This document shows positions 8,824 through 18,283 of a stretch of DNA of 34,492 nucleotides, in pieces (position 1 is the stretch's first letter; every line of letters starts with the position of its first letter). A program made the translations under genes and the position numbers. This DNA is from Paenarthrobacter nitroguajacolicus JCM 14115 (GTDB taxonomy: Bacteria > Actinomycetota > Actinomycetes > Actinomycetales > Micrococcaceae). Where the stretch lies: positions 1 to 34,492 of the forward strand of contig BBFS01000047.1 in assembly GCA_001313365.1 (NCBI GenBank), read 5' to 3'. The notes under the pieces were generated by a model. It did no database searches, had not been told where the DNA came from, and saw only the letters and a list, made by a program, of their open reading frames with translations.

Positions 8824-10078
8824 ATGAGCAGCCAGGACCAGCGACCCATCCGTAGCAGGCGCGAGCTTCGACGTGCCCGGGAGGAAAACCCCCGAGGCTG
8901 AGCAAGTGGATACGTCCGCGCCTGCGGACGTGGAAAACCTTCCTCAAGCCGATCGCCCGAACGGCCGCAATCGTCGTGCCGCCGACGTCCCTGTGGACGC
9001 AGTGGGACCGGCAGCCCAGGAACGGTCATCGCAGATCCGTGCCCGGGATCGTGCCGCTTTGCGCACCATCAAGGAGCTGGCGGACAAAGAGGAGCAGCTC
9101 TCCGGTGGGGGGGGACCGCCTACTCGTCGCCAGTTGCGCCTCCAGCAACTTCAGGCCGAAGTTGCTACCTCAATGAATCCCATTGTTCCCGCCCCCCCAG
9201 CGGCAAAGGACACGGGTCAGTCGGAGGGTGCCAAGTCTTCCAAACCGGATTCTTCCAAGCCGCAGCCTGCCAGCAAAGCTCCCAACGAGAAGACCCAAGG
9301 CGCTCCCAATCCCACAACGGGTGGTGCGGGAAGCGGCAAGGCTCCTGCTGAGTCCGAAATGTCCGTGGAGCAGGCGCTTGCGGTTCGGCAGCTGATCGCC
9401 GCGCAGGTGGAAAACCAGACGTCCAAGCTGGAACACATTGCCGAGCAGGACCCATTGGCTGTAGATCCTGAGGTCCTGGCCCAGCAGATCGCCCCTTGCC
9501 GAGCGTGCTGCCGTCCTGAACAAGCGCGCCGCCGCTAAGCAGAAGCTTGCCGAGAAGACGCAGGGAGAATCCGCCAAAAACACGTCGAACCCGCCAAGAA
9601 TGCGTCGGGTTCCGGGGTTGACGGAAAGTCGCCGGCCGCTAAGGTGGGTCCTTCCACGGCTAACAACCTGGCGATGGTGACTCCCTTGGAGTTCGTTAAG
9701 ATGCCGGGGGATCGAACGCCTGTCATGAAGCGCCCGAGTACCACCTTTGTACCGCTGATCACTTCTGCGGGGGGGCCAAAGCTCGACGCAGAACAAGCCC
9801 AGGGAAAAAAGCCGGCAGCACGCGGCCGTGCCGGCGTTCTTGCCCGCGCAGAAGCAGTCGCGAAGTCGGTCGGGAAACGTCCTGTCGCCGCCGCGGAGCC
9901 CAACCAAGAGACCCAGCGCCCACCGGTTTCGGCCAGCGCCGCGTATGGCCTTGACCCCCTGGATGCCAACACCGCCGGTTTGGCCCGGGCGCAACGGAAC
10001 AGGTTGCTGCAATTCGGCGTCCTGGGGTTGGGCATCGTGGCGCTAATCGTCGGCATCATCATGATCACCAGCGGCTAA
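8824..10078 (+). CDS. Disordered protein with one C-terminal membrane segment, function unknown (frameshifted)
   Basis: The start is ATG 8824 (SSQDQRPIRSRRELRRAREE). The SRRELRRAR-type basic start is common in actinobacterial membrane-tethered proteins. A long low-complexity body rich in Ala, Pro, Lys, Ser and Gln follows, with a helical charged part near 9360-9480 (MSVEQALAVRQLIAAQVENQ). Near the C-terminus, AYGLDPLDANTAGLARAQRN leads into a hydrophobic anchor (LLQFGVLGLGIVALIVGIIM) and the end TSG. Frames change near 8885, 9490-9500, 9580-9600 and possibly elsewhere. About 415 residues. It sits between nadD and rsfS, where I believe Arthrobacter-like genomes carry a protein of this kind, but no role is known to me. 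Topology is probably cytoplasmic body with C-terminal tail anchor. Confidence 0.68.
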
Positions 10079-10135
10079 TTCCGCTGAACAACGGCTCACG
10101 CCAACACAGGCCACTGGCCACAACAAGGAGTACCC

Positions 10136-10540
10136 GTGTCTGCACATGAACAATCCATTACCCTCGCCCGTCACGCTGCGCGTGCCGCGGCAGACAAGCT
10201 TGCCGAGGACATTGTCGCCCTGGACGTCAGTGAGCGTTTGGCGCTCACCGACGTCTTCCTGATTGCGTCCGCTCCCACCGAACGCCAGGTCAACGCCATT
10301 GTTGACGGCATCGAGGAAGAACTGATGAAGCAGGATCTTCGTCCGGTGCGCCGCGAGGGCCGCTCTGAAGGCCGTTGGGTTCTCTTGGATTATGCGGACA
10401 TCGTGATCCATGTCCAGCACGCTGAAGATCGTGTCTTCTATGCCTTGGAACGCCTCTGGAAGGACTGCCCTGTAGTGGACCTCGAATTGGGCGACGACGC
10501 TTCCGCGAAGGCTGTTTCGGCGGAAGATTCCGAACACTAG
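10136..10540 (+). CDS. rsfS: Ribosomal silencing factor RsfS
   Basis: RsfS binds ribosomal protein L14 and blocks subunit joining when nutrients are scarce. The frame is complete at 134 residues from a GTG start, preceded by acaaggag. It shows the family pattern: DIVALDVSERLALTDVFLIA, ERQVNAIVDGIEEEL, the EGRSEGRWVLLDYADIVIHV block and YALERLWKDCPVVDL. A short acidic extension follows. The order nadD - membrane protein - rsfS - tRNA-Ala fits the phylum. The gene has no visible error. Confidence 0.95.
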   Translation: MSAHEQSITLARHAARAAADKLAEDIVALDVSERLALTDVFLIASAPTERQVNAIVDGIEEELMKQDLRPVRREGRSEGRWVLLDYADIVIHVQHAEDRVFYALERLWKDCPVVDLELGDDASAKAVSAEDSEH

Positions 10541-10569
10541 GAACAGCGGTCAGAAGAAATATGTCCGAT

Positions 10570-10614
10570 TTGGAATTTTCGGAAATGCTGTTCTAAGATA
10601 TTTGAGTTGCTTCG
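10570..10614 (+). promoter_or_regulatory. Promoter of the first tRNA-Ala gene
   Basis: A likely -35 ttggaa (10570-10575) and -10 taagat (10594-10599) have an 18-base spacer. The -10 is followed four bases later by gagttgcttcg (10604-10614), 54 bases before the tRNA. The same 11-mer lies at the same distance before the second tRNA-Ala, four bases after its own -10 candidate, which supports both as real promoters. Confidence 0.6.
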
Positions 10615-10657
10615 GCGCGGATGGTCCAAAAAACCAGTTGCCAAGCAGCAAGAATAT

Positions 10658-10733
10658 GGGGCTGTGGCGCAGCTGGTAGCGCACCTGCATGGCATGCAGG
10701 GGGTCAGGGGTTCGAGTCCCCCCCTCAGCTCCA
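10658..10733 (+). tRNA. tRNA-Ala (anticodon GGC), copy 1
   Basis: Acceptor strands ggggctg and cagctcc pair, with discriminator A. The D arm is gcgc...gcgc. The anticodon stem cctgc/gcagg encloses the loop atggcat, giving anticodon GGC, which reads alanine GCC codons. The T arm should be agggg-ttcgagt-cccct, but the sequence has seven Cs, making the gene 76 bases where 73 are expected. The CCA end is not encoded. The three extra Cs lie in a conserved stem and are best explained as a homopolymer error. Confidence 0.95.
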
Positions 10734-10738
10734 CCACC

Positions 10739-10786
10739 AAGGTCCTGTCTTCTTCATGAATTGCATGGAGAAGACAGGGCCTTTTT
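10739..10786 (+). terminator. Intrinsic terminator after tRNA-Ala copy 1
   Basis: The 15-bp arms aaggtcctgtcttct (10739-10753) and agaagacagggcctt (10769-10783) pair with one G-U and end in a run of five T. It terminates the tRNA transcript, and the stem could also serve the converging TetR gene. Confidence 0.88.
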
Positions 10787-10820
10787 CGTACCCGGAGGCA
10801 GCCGCTTGCAGAACTCGTGG

Positions 10821-11411
10821 CTATTTGGCCGGTGCCGGGCGTAACGCCGGCAGCATGAACTCCCACATCTGTTCGATCCTTGGCAGCACGTCTTCACGTG
10901 AGGTCAGTACTTCAGAGACCATCTGAACGCCGGTGAACGACGCAACCAAGTACCGGGCGAACGCTGCAGCGTCCAGCTCGGGACGTACGGCGCCATCCTC
11001 TGCAGCCTGCCGCAGCAGTTGCTCTGCCGTGTTGATCCAGTCCTGGTAGGGACCTGAGACGTCGGCGTCGAAAGCGGAGGCTTCAAACGTGAGCCGAATG
11101 CCTCCTTGGACAACCGGCTCATCCAGCAGCTGTTGGCCGAACATCCTGCAGAGTCCTATGAGCCTGTCCAAGCGGGTGCGCCTGAGGCGACGATTTCAGA
11201 CCCCCGCGGCCAAGACGATGGCGTGCTGCTCCTCGATGACAGCTAAAGCCAGGTCCCGTTTTGACGTGAAGTGGAAGTAGAGCGCACCCTTCGTCACGCC
11301 TGCACGCTTGGTGATGTCGGTCAGGCTGGCATTACCGTAGCCGATTTCCGCGAAGACCCGGGCAGCGCCTTCGATGACGGAAAGCCGGGTGTCTTTCGCA
11401 CGTTGCTGCAT
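10821..11411 (-). CDS. TetR-family regulator resembling gamma-butyrolactone receptors (frameshifted)
   Basis: The start ATG at 11411-11409 gives MQQRAKDTRLSVIEGAARVF, and the helix-turn-helix follows (SLTDI...AGVTKGALYFHFTSKRDLA). The KGALYFHF recognition helix and the next segment closely resemble ScbR/ArpA-type receptors. The second part, in another frame from about 11171, has DRLIGLCRMFGQQLLDEPVV and, in the ligand-binding domain, GPYQDWINTAEQLLRQA and ARYLVASFTGVQMVSEV. The frames join near 11190-11205, in a five-C run. About 195 residues is normal. Family knowledge suggests a dimeric repressor released by a small signal, but the ligand here is unknown and no butyrolactone synthase (AfsA-type) gene is in the window. 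A palindrome upstream (11514-11531) is a candidate operator. Confidence 0.85.
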
Positions 11412-11513
11412 GGGTGGTGGGTAGCCTCTCAGGTCAGGCAGGAGACGGAGGAGCGGGCCGCCGTCGAGACTCCACAACGCTACCATCGGCCGACCACGGC
11501 CTCACCGGAACAT

Positions 11514-11531
11514 AAACCGACTGAACGGTTT
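11514..11531. promoter_or_regulatory. Palindrome, candidate TetR operator
   Basis: An 18-bp inverted repeat has arms aaaccg (11514-11519) and cggttt (11526-11531). It sits inside a longer, looser symmetry flanked by ggaaca and tgttcc. It lies about 100 bases upstream of the TetR start. The AAACCG/CGGTTT arms are reminiscent of the autoregulatory elements bound by butyrolactone receptors. Binding is inferred. The rest of 11412-11729 shows no gene or other clear signal. Confidence 0.55.
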
Positions 11532-11729
11532 GGTTTTGTTCCGAAGAAAATCTAGACTTCAAGTGGAGCCGCGCAGTTTTGGCGGATGGCTCCTTCGCGG
11601 CCGGTTTGGGGGGGGAGGTGCGGTGGAGTCATCCAGCGCACCTCGGCTGCGGATCGCCGTTCGTCGGACCGTAAGGGCGGCGTGATGCAGCTCATGTTCC
11701 GGCGATTTCGCTTCTCGTGGGATTGTGGT

Positions 11730-11750
11730 TAGTATTGACGAGTTGCTTCG
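11730..11750 (+). promoter_or_regulatory. Promoter of the second tRNA-Ala gene
   Basis: A -10 candidate tagtat (11730-11735) is followed after four bases by gagttgcttcg (11740-11750), 53 bases before the tRNA. This matches the layout upstream of copy 1. The -35 is weak and not assigned. Confidence 0.5.
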
Positions 11751-11792
11751 ACGGGAAGAGAAAATGAACCGTCTGCGGTCAACAAAATTCCG

Positions 11793-11869
11793 GGGGCTGT
11801 GGCGCAGCTGGTAGCGCACCTGCATGGCATGCAGGGGGGTCAGGGGTTCGAGTCCCCCCCTCAGCTCCA
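11793..11869 (+). tRNA. tRNA-Ala (anticodon GGC), copy 2
   Basis: The sequence matches copy 1 except for one more G in the run after the anticodon stem (six here, five there). The T arm again has seven Cs opposite agggg, so the apparent length is 77 bases. The anticodon loop atggcat gives GGC. Two copies 1.1 kb apart flank the TetR gene. The difference between copies is in a homopolymer and should not be taken as real. Confidence 0.93.
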
Positions 11870-11878
11870 CTTCGGAAG

Positions 11879-11912
11879 AAAGACCCCCCGCTCACTGAGC
11901 GGGGTCTTTCTG
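11879..11912 (+). terminator. Intrinsic terminator after tRNA-Ala copy 2
   Basis: The left arm aaagacccc..gctca and right arm tgagcggggtcttt pair and are followed by ctgtt. The left arm has six Cs against four Gs on the right, an internal sign that the C run is two bases too long. Confidence 0.87.
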
Positions 11913-11936
11913 TTATCCACCTCCCGGTCCCTGGAG

Positions 11937-12312
11937 CTACTCCGCAGGACGCGCGAATTCGGCGCCGCTGACGAACTCGACGCCTTGGAAGGGTTGATCG
12001 CCCACTACATGGGCGTTGTGACCCGGTGGGATGGTGTAGGAGTCGCCGGCTGAAATGCTGATCTTGCCGCCGTCATTGGTTTCTACCTCCAGGTTGCCGG
12101 AAAGGCAGAACCCGACGTGGCTCAATTCGCAGGAGTCGGTGCCAACCACTGGCTTGATGCAGTCGGCCCAGGTCCAGCCTGGTTCAAAGGTCATACGGCC
12201 GATTGTGTAATCTCCACGGTGACGAGGTCCAGGACCGTCTTATCGGGCGTCGCGTTTCGTCGGGAGAGTTGTGGGACTTTACTTCAAGGTTCGTGACAAC
12301 ATTGACACTCAT
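11937..12312 (-). CDS. Cupin-domain protein (frameshifted)
   Basis: The start ATG at 12312-12310 gives SVNVVTNLEVKSHNSPDETR. After two frame changes (about 12245 and 12208) the cupin barrel follows: RMTFEPGWTWADCIKPVVGT, SHVGFCLSGNLEV, DSYTIPPGHNAHVVGD. The C-terminus is GVEFVSGAEFARPAE. About 123 residues, a single-domain cupin. GFCLSG and the GDSYTIPPGHNAHV strand are the two typical cupin motifs, but the first motif keeps only part of the usual metal ligands (CELSHVGF), so enzymatic activity is uncertain. It converges with the second tRNA transcript. The substrate is unknown. Confidence 0.75.
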
Positions 12313-12509
12313 GGCTTCTCGCAGGGAAAGGGGGAGCCCAATGATGAGTGGATCCCGGTGCCTGGCTCCGAGGGTCGCCGTGACCTGTGCCTGCCGCCTC
12401 GGTGGTCTCCCGCCGAAGGCATGACAGGTGTTTGCGTGGTGCAAGCACTAGGTTCCTCCCAAGCTGCCCTAAAGTCGAGACAGTTAAGCATGAAAGCGAG
12501 AACCACACC

Positions 12510-13648
12510 GTGACGGCAATGGATGTTGAAGCGCTCTTGGGTACGTTGAGCAGGCTTCCCGACGTCGAAGCGGACAACCTGCAGGCCTTCGATGCCACAG
12601 ACAGGCTCCTGTTGGACACGGCGGCGGATCTGCTGGGGCCCGGCACGAAGGTGGTTGTCATCGGCGACCGCTATGGTGCGCTGACATTGGGCACCTTGGC
12701 TGGGCTCGGCGTCGGGCATGTACGCGTCAGCCAGGACCTTTTCACTGGAAGCTTGCGCTGAAACGCAATGCCGTGGTTGCTGGCTTGGAGGGACGTTTCA
12801 CCGAATACGAACTGAACCGGGACTTGCTGGACGGTGCAGGCGTTGTGCTTCTGCAGTTGCCTAAGTCTCTGGCTGAGTTGGAGGAAATCGCCGACGCCGT
12901 AGCGCGGTTTGCGGCGCCGGATGCGGTCCTGCTGGCCGGGGGGTCGCGTGAAGCACATGTCACTCGGCATGAACGAGGTCCTGGAACGCTACTTCTCATC
13001 AGTCCAGCGCAACTTGCCCGGCAGAAATCCCGGGTCCTGGTGGCACGGGACCCCCCCAAGCGACGCCCGGAAAGCGTTCCTTTCCTGTGGTGGAGTCGCT
13101 GCCGGAGTTGGGAATCACGGTGTGCGCGCATGGTGCTGCTTTCTCCGGCGCCCGTCTGGACATAGGCACGCGCTACCTTCTGACGTTCCTGGATCGTATG
13201 CCGGCATCGAAGCAGGTTGTGGATCTGGGCTGCGGGACCGGTATTCTCGCCTCAATGTATGCGCTTCGCCACCCGGATGCCCGCGTCGTAGCCACCGACC
13301 AGTCAGCTGCAGCCGTTGCTTCAGCCAGGGCGACGGCCGCTGCAAACGGGTTGGGGGGGGAGCGGGTGGCAGTGATCCACGATGATGCCATGTCCACTCT
13401 TGAGCCTGGCAGTGTTGACCTCATCTTGCTGAACCCGCCGTTCCATCTGGGTGCCAGTGTGCATGCCGGCGCTGCGCTCAAGATGTTTCAAGCGGCCGCC
13501 CGTGTTCTTGCCCCCCCCGGGGGGAGAATTATGGACTGTCTACAACAGCCATTTGCAGTACCGGGCCGCCCTGGAACGGAACATCGGGCCAACGGTGGAG
13601 GAAGGCCGGAATCCGAAGTTCACTGTGACTCGAAGCCGGAAGTCCTGA
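12510..13648 (+). CDS. Class I SAM-dependent methyltransferase, RlmG/RsmC-like (frameshifted)
   Basis: The start is GTG 12510, with ATG 12519 as an alternative. The N-terminal half is the degenerate pseudo-methyltransferase domain typical of RlmG/RsmC proteins (LLLDTAADLLGPGTKVVVIG, FTEYELNRDLLDGAGVVLLQ). The C-terminal half has the active domain: motif I DLGCGTG at about 13220, an acidic residue in VVATDQS, and motif IV NPPFH at about 13435. NPPF is the signature of MTS-type enzymes methylating guanine N2 in rRNA. The ending is VYNSHLQYRAALERNIG and NPKFTVTRSRKS. Frameshifts lie near 12750, 12945, 13010-13080 and 13510-13525. About 375 residues fits RlmG. The exact rRNA target cannot be told from sequence alone. 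Confidence 0.82.
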
Positions 13649-13819
13649 GCCTGGCCATCAAGGGCCTGCCGGATCGACGGTGGCATGGAACGCAGTGGCA
13701 TCGTTACCAAGCCCTGACACCTGCGTCAGCGTGTGCTCGTATCCGAAGCGGCGGCGGTATCGTACGATTCAGACAAAGACCATCTTCGACGAAGTTCATC
13801 CCAATGACGAGGGGCATCA

Positions 13820-15074
13820 GTGACTGAGATCCGGCAGCCGACACCGAGGCGCGGAACCAACCTTCCCCCCCGCATGGGGGACTTCAACCTGACCGTAATT
13901 CTGGAGGCGATCCGGCGGTCATCGGGCGGTCTCAGCCGTGTTGAGCTGGCTCAGATTGTGGGCCTTTCCCCACAGACGATTTCGAATATCTCCCGACGCC
14001 TCCTGGACCAGCAGCTGATAGTGGAGGCCGGCAAGGAAGGCTCGGGCCCCGGCAAGCCGAGGACCATCCTGCGCCTGAACCCGGCGGGTATGTACGCGGT
14101 GGGCGTTCATCTGGACCCGGCCGTCATCACCTTTGTCGTCCTCGACTTGCTGGGCGACGTCGTAAGGCATTCGCGGATGGCAACCCCCCGGTGGTGACCC
14201 TGCCGACGTGATTACCAGCATCGCCGAACAGATCAATGTCCTGATCGAAGAGTCAGGCGTCGATGCTTCCAAGATCGCCGGGCTCGGTGTTGCGGTTCCG
14301 GGCCCGATCGACCTCGACGAGGGCTCCGTTGTGGAGCCGCCCCTCCTGACGCGATGGAACCGCGTGCGCATCCGCGAGGCCTTGGCCGAAGCCACCGGCA
14401 TGGAAACGTTGGTGGACAAGGACGTGACAAGTGCCGCGGTGGCGGAAACCTGGGCCGGTGGCGCGAGTGGGGGCCGGCAGCTTCGTGTTCATGTACATGG
14501 GAACCGGTATCGGCTGCGGCATTGTGCTCAATGATGAAGTAGTGCGCGGTACTTCCGGCAATGCCGGTGAAATCGGCCACATCGTGGTGGACCCTAACGG
14601 TCCGCAGTGTGATTGTGGATTGCACGGCTGCGTCAAGTCTTCCTGCATTCCGCAGGTGCTGGTGGCCGAGGCCGAAGCCGCCGGTTTGCTTGAAGGGCAC
14701 CGGGAGGGTGCTGACGGCCCTGAAGTCCAGGAACGCTATGCCGCGTTGTGCGACAAAGCAGATGCTGGTGACGCCAAAGCCATTGCCATCCTGGACAAGT
14801 CCGCCACACTGGTGCTCGCGCCGTTTCCATCGTGACCAACACACTGGACGTGGAGCGCGTCGTCTTCGGTGGTCCATTCTGGGGGCGGATGTCCCCTTAC
14901 TTCCTGGAACGCGTTCCGGATTTGCTGGACAAGAACAACGCAGCCCGCATGATCCATGACCTGGAAGTCGTGGGAACCGGTGTAGGTGAAGACGTTGGCG
15001 CCATTGGTGCCGCCTGCCTGGTTCTGGAGCACATGCTGGCTCCGCGCGCGCAAAGGCTCCTGCTGGAAGGCTAG
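13820..15074 (+). CDS. ROK-family transcriptional regulator (frameshifted)
   Basis: The start is GTG 13820. The N-terminal winged helix (VELAQIVGLSPQTISNISRR) resembles NagC/XylR repressors. The sugar-kinase fold follows: LGVAVPGPIDLDEG, DKDVTSAAVAETWAGG, then MYMGTGIGCGIVLNDEVVRG, GNAGEIGHIVVDPNGPQ and the zinc-binding CDCGLHGC. The C-terminus is LDVERVVFGGP, then GAACLVLEHMLA. Frameshifts lie near 14185-14200, 14465-14480 and 14815. About 415 residues. The gene is immediately upstream of, and co-directional with, a sugar importer, so it very likely controls that importer and senses its sugar or the sugar phosphate. The sugar itself is not evident. Confidence 0.88.
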
Positions 15075-15175
15075 TTCGAAGCAGGACAACTGAATATCCA
15101 CAAGGCTCGGCCACGTCGCATGGGTGTCACGGTGAAGTATGGGGGCTGTAGCCACGTTCGACTGAATGGAGCATC

Positions 15176-16584
15176 ATGCGCCGCCCTGTGAAAAACAAGG
15201 CAATGACTAAAATGTCGGTGAAATCTGCCGCAGTTAAGTTCGCTGCCGTTGTCTCCGTCGCTGCCGTTCTTACGGCAGCGACGTCTTGTTCGACCACACC
15301 TGAGGCTGCTGAGAGCAAAACGCTCAAGATCGTCTATCAGAAAACGGACTCGTTCACGGCCTTGGACACCGTCATGCAGGACGCCAAGAAGGAATTCGAA
15401 GCTTCAAACTCCGGTATGACCGTGGACCTTCAGCCCATCCAGGCCAATGACGACGACTATGGGACAAAGCTCGCCCTGGCTCAGCGTTCCGCTGATACGG
15501 CGCCGGATGTTTTCTATGAGGACACCTTCAAGGTGCGGTCCGACGTCGACGCCGGTTACCTCCTCAAGCTGGACAGTTACCTTGAGAAGTGGGACGACTG
15601 GGGGGGGCGTTCAACGAAGCTGCCAAGGCAGCTGGCCGCGCGGATGACGGCGGCATTTATGCGGTGCCGTTGGGCACGGATACCCGGGGCATTTGGTATA
15701 ACAAGTCCGTCCTGCAGAAGGCGGGAATTTCCGTACCGTGGCAGCCGAGAACGTGGGACGAGATCCTGACCGCCGCGCGCGCCATGAAAGCTGCGGATCC
15801 CAATGTGATCCCGTTCAACATGTATGCAGGCAAGGGGACCGGAGAGGGAACGGTCATGCAGGGCTTCTATGAACTGCTCTATGGCACAGACAGCAGCCTG
15901 TATGACGAGAACGAAAAGAAGTGGGTGGTGGGCTCCCAAGGGTTCACCGACTCGTTGGCGTTCTTGAAAACCCTGTATGACGAGAAGCTCGCCGTGAGCC
16001 CTGCCGAAGCCCTGGACGCGAATGTCTGGAAGAAGGTCTTTGGCGAGTGGTTCCCGCAGGGCAAACTCGGGGCAACTGTGGAAGGTTCCTACACGCCGTC
16101 GTTCTGGCAGAAAGGCGGCGCGTATGAGTGGGCCGGCTATGAGCAGGAGATGGGCGTAGCAATGTTCCCCCCCACCCAGAAGGGACAGGACCCCGGTGGC
16201 GTGAGCATGTCCGGTGGTTGGACCCTGGCTGTGGGGGGGGCGAAGAGTAAGAACCCTGAACTGGCCTTCCAGTTCCTCACCACAGCGCTCAACAAGAAGA
16301 ACGCCCTGGCCTACGACATCAACAACTCCCAGATCGCTGTCCGCACGGATGTTGCATCGGAGCCTGAGTATCTGGCAGCCAACCCGTTCGTGAAGGACGT
16401 TTCAGACTTGGTGAAGGTAACGCATTACCGGCCGGCGACTGCCGATTATCCGAGGATCTCCACGGCCGTCCAAGTAGCTACTGAGTCCGTCATCACGGGT
16501 AAGCAGAGTCCTGAGGACGCCGCGGCTGAATACGATGCCACCGTCCGCAAGCTGGTAGGTGAGGACAAGGTTCTGGAGAAATGA
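15176..16584 (+). CDS. Sugar ABC transporter substrate-binding lipoprotein (frameshifted)
   Basis: The start ATG at 15176 has ggag six bases upstream. A basic N-terminus and hydrophobic stretch (FAAVVSVAAVLTAATSC) form a lipoprotein signal with the cysteine at about 15288. The mature part follows the SBP family 1 pattern: KIVYQKTDSF, LALAQRSADTAPDVFYED, YAVPLGTDTRGIWYNKSVLQ, TWDEILTAARAMK, a GSYTPSFW loop and GGWTLAVGG. One frameshift lies in an eight-G run at about 15600-15607. About 465 residues. It captures a sugar or oligosaccharide outside the membrane and delivers it to the two permeases encoded next. The final codons overlap the first permease start (ATGA). Confidence 0.9.
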
Positions 16585-17457
16585 GTATGCGCCGCGTCCT
16601 GCGGCTGCTCCCCCCCGTCGTCCCGTCCGTTCTCCTGCTCCTGTTGTTCCTGCTGGCTCCTGTGGCGTGGTCCTTCTACGCCTCGTTCACCGACGCCGCG
16701 TTGTCAGGGCGGGCGGCCAAAGACCCGCAGTGGGTGGGTGCGGACAATTACGTCCGGATGTTCAGCGACGACTCCTTCCCTTTGGCCGCGTGGCTCACGA
16801 TAGTGTTCGTCGCAGCGTCGGCGGTGCTGGGACAGAATGTGTTGGGCTTGCTGATTGCCCTGTTGATGACGCGTTCGCGCAGGGCAATGGCATCCTGGGT
16901 GGGGACCGCTGTGGTGGCGGCCTGGGTGCTTCCGGAGATCGTGCTGCGTTTGCCGCATACGCCTACTTCAACCGTGAGGGAACGCTCAACCAGGTAGTGG
17001 GAGCCTTCGGTGGTGTGGGCCCGGATTGGCTGTACTCGTTTCCCCCTGGTGGCGATCGTCTTGGCGAACACCTGGCATGGAACTGCCTTCTCCATGCTGG
17101 TTTACCGGGCAGCGCTTGCTGACGTTCCCAGGGATATCGCAGAGGCGGCGCTCATGGATGGGGCACGAGGCTGGCAGCGGCTCGCCTTCATCACGCTGCC
17201 GCTCATCCGGAGCAGTATCGCCACCAACCTGATGCTGATCACGCTTCAGACGTTGGCTGTGTTCACCCTCATCTGGGTGATGACTGCCGGAGGCCCCCGC
17301 CAATGCCAGCACCACCTTGCCGGTGTTGGCTTACCAGGAAGCGTTCAAGTTCGGTGACATTGGTTACGGCACAGCCGTGGCATCGGTGCTGATTCTGTTG
17401 GGGGGGATGATTTTCGGTGGCGTGTACGTGCGGTTGCTACGGGAGCAACGGCCATGA
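16581..17457 (+). CDS. Sugar ABC transporter permease, MalF-like (frameshifted)
   Basis: The start ATG at 16581 overlaps the binding-protein stop. It opens with a membrane helix (VLLLLLFLLAPVAWSFYASF), then DNYVRMFSDDSFPLAAW, WVGTAVVAAWVLPEI and WLYSFPLVAIVLANTWHGTA. The EAA loop that contacts the ATPase is present (DIAEAALMDGARGWQRLAFI), then VFTLIWVMTAGGP, AYQEAFKFGDIGYGTAVAS and a last helix. Frames change near 16945, 17035 and 17300. About 290 residues with six predicted helices. It stops at 17455-17457, overlapping the next permease by four bases. Membrane subunit of a CUT1-type importer. Confidence 0.9.
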
Positions 17458-18276
17458 CCACCAAGGCCAAGTTGGGCGCGGACATCGCCCTGGCGGTCAT
17501 CGGGATTTGTTTTGTCGCGCCGTTGCTCTGGTTGCTGCTGGCCGCCGTCGACCCTCAAGCCGGGTACCAGACCAAGGTCCCCTTGCGCCTTCCACCGAGA
17601 ACTTCCGTGCGGTGATGACTCCCGAGCTGTTGTTTCAACCCTTGGCAAACAGCTTTCTGTTGTCAGCGGGCACGGCTGTGGTGAATGTGCTTGCAGCTGT
17701 GCTTGCCGCCTACCCGTTGTCCAGATATCAATCACGGTTCAACAGGCCCTTCATGTACACGGTCCTGTTTGGGACGTCGTTGCCTGTGACGGCCATCATG
17801 GTGCCTGTCTATGGCTTGTTTGTTCAGCTTCAGTTTTTGGATTCCATGGCTGCCACCATCTTCTTCATGGCAACTACCACGTTGCCCATGGCGATCTGGA
17901 TGACCAAGAACTTCATGGATTCCGTTCCTCTAGAGTTGGAGGAAGCGGCGTGGGTGGATGGGGGGGCCTCCACGATGGCGGCGCTGCGGAGCATCGTCCT
18001 GCCTCTGATGAGGCAGGGACTGGGAGTGGTGTTTATTTTTGTTTTCATCCAGGCGTGGGGGGGAACTTCTTCGTCCCCTTCATCCTGCTGCTGTCCACAG
18101 GCAAGCAACCAGCCGCCGTTTCCATCTTCAGCTTCTTTGGCCAGCACGGCGCTATCGCTTACGGCCAGTTGGCCGCGTTCTCCATCTTGTATTCGGTCCC
18201 TGTGCTGGTGCTCTATGCGCTGGTATCGCGTGGCATGGGAAATTCGTTTGCCCTGTCTGGCGCTATGAAGGGTTAG
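17454..18276 (+). CDS. Sugar ABC transporter permease, MalG-like (frameshifted)
   Basis: The ATG at 17454 overlaps the previous stop. The first helix is ALAVIGICFVAPLLWLLLAA. Later features are NSFLLSAGTAVVNVLAAVLA, AYPLSRYQSRF, the segment LPVTAIMVPVYGLFVQLQF, and the EAA loop LELEEAAWVDGGASTMAALR. The last part has FILLLSTGKQPAAVSIFSFF and the ending ALSGAMKG, common in MalG-type permeases. Frameshifts lie near 17575-17585 and in the seven-G run at about 18057-18063. About 272 residues. It pairs with the MalF-like subunit. No ATPase gene follows, so the importer probably uses a shared MsiK-type ATPase encoded elsewhere, which is an inference from how CUT1 systems work in this phylum. Confidence 0.9.
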
Positions 18277-18283
18277 TTCGGTG

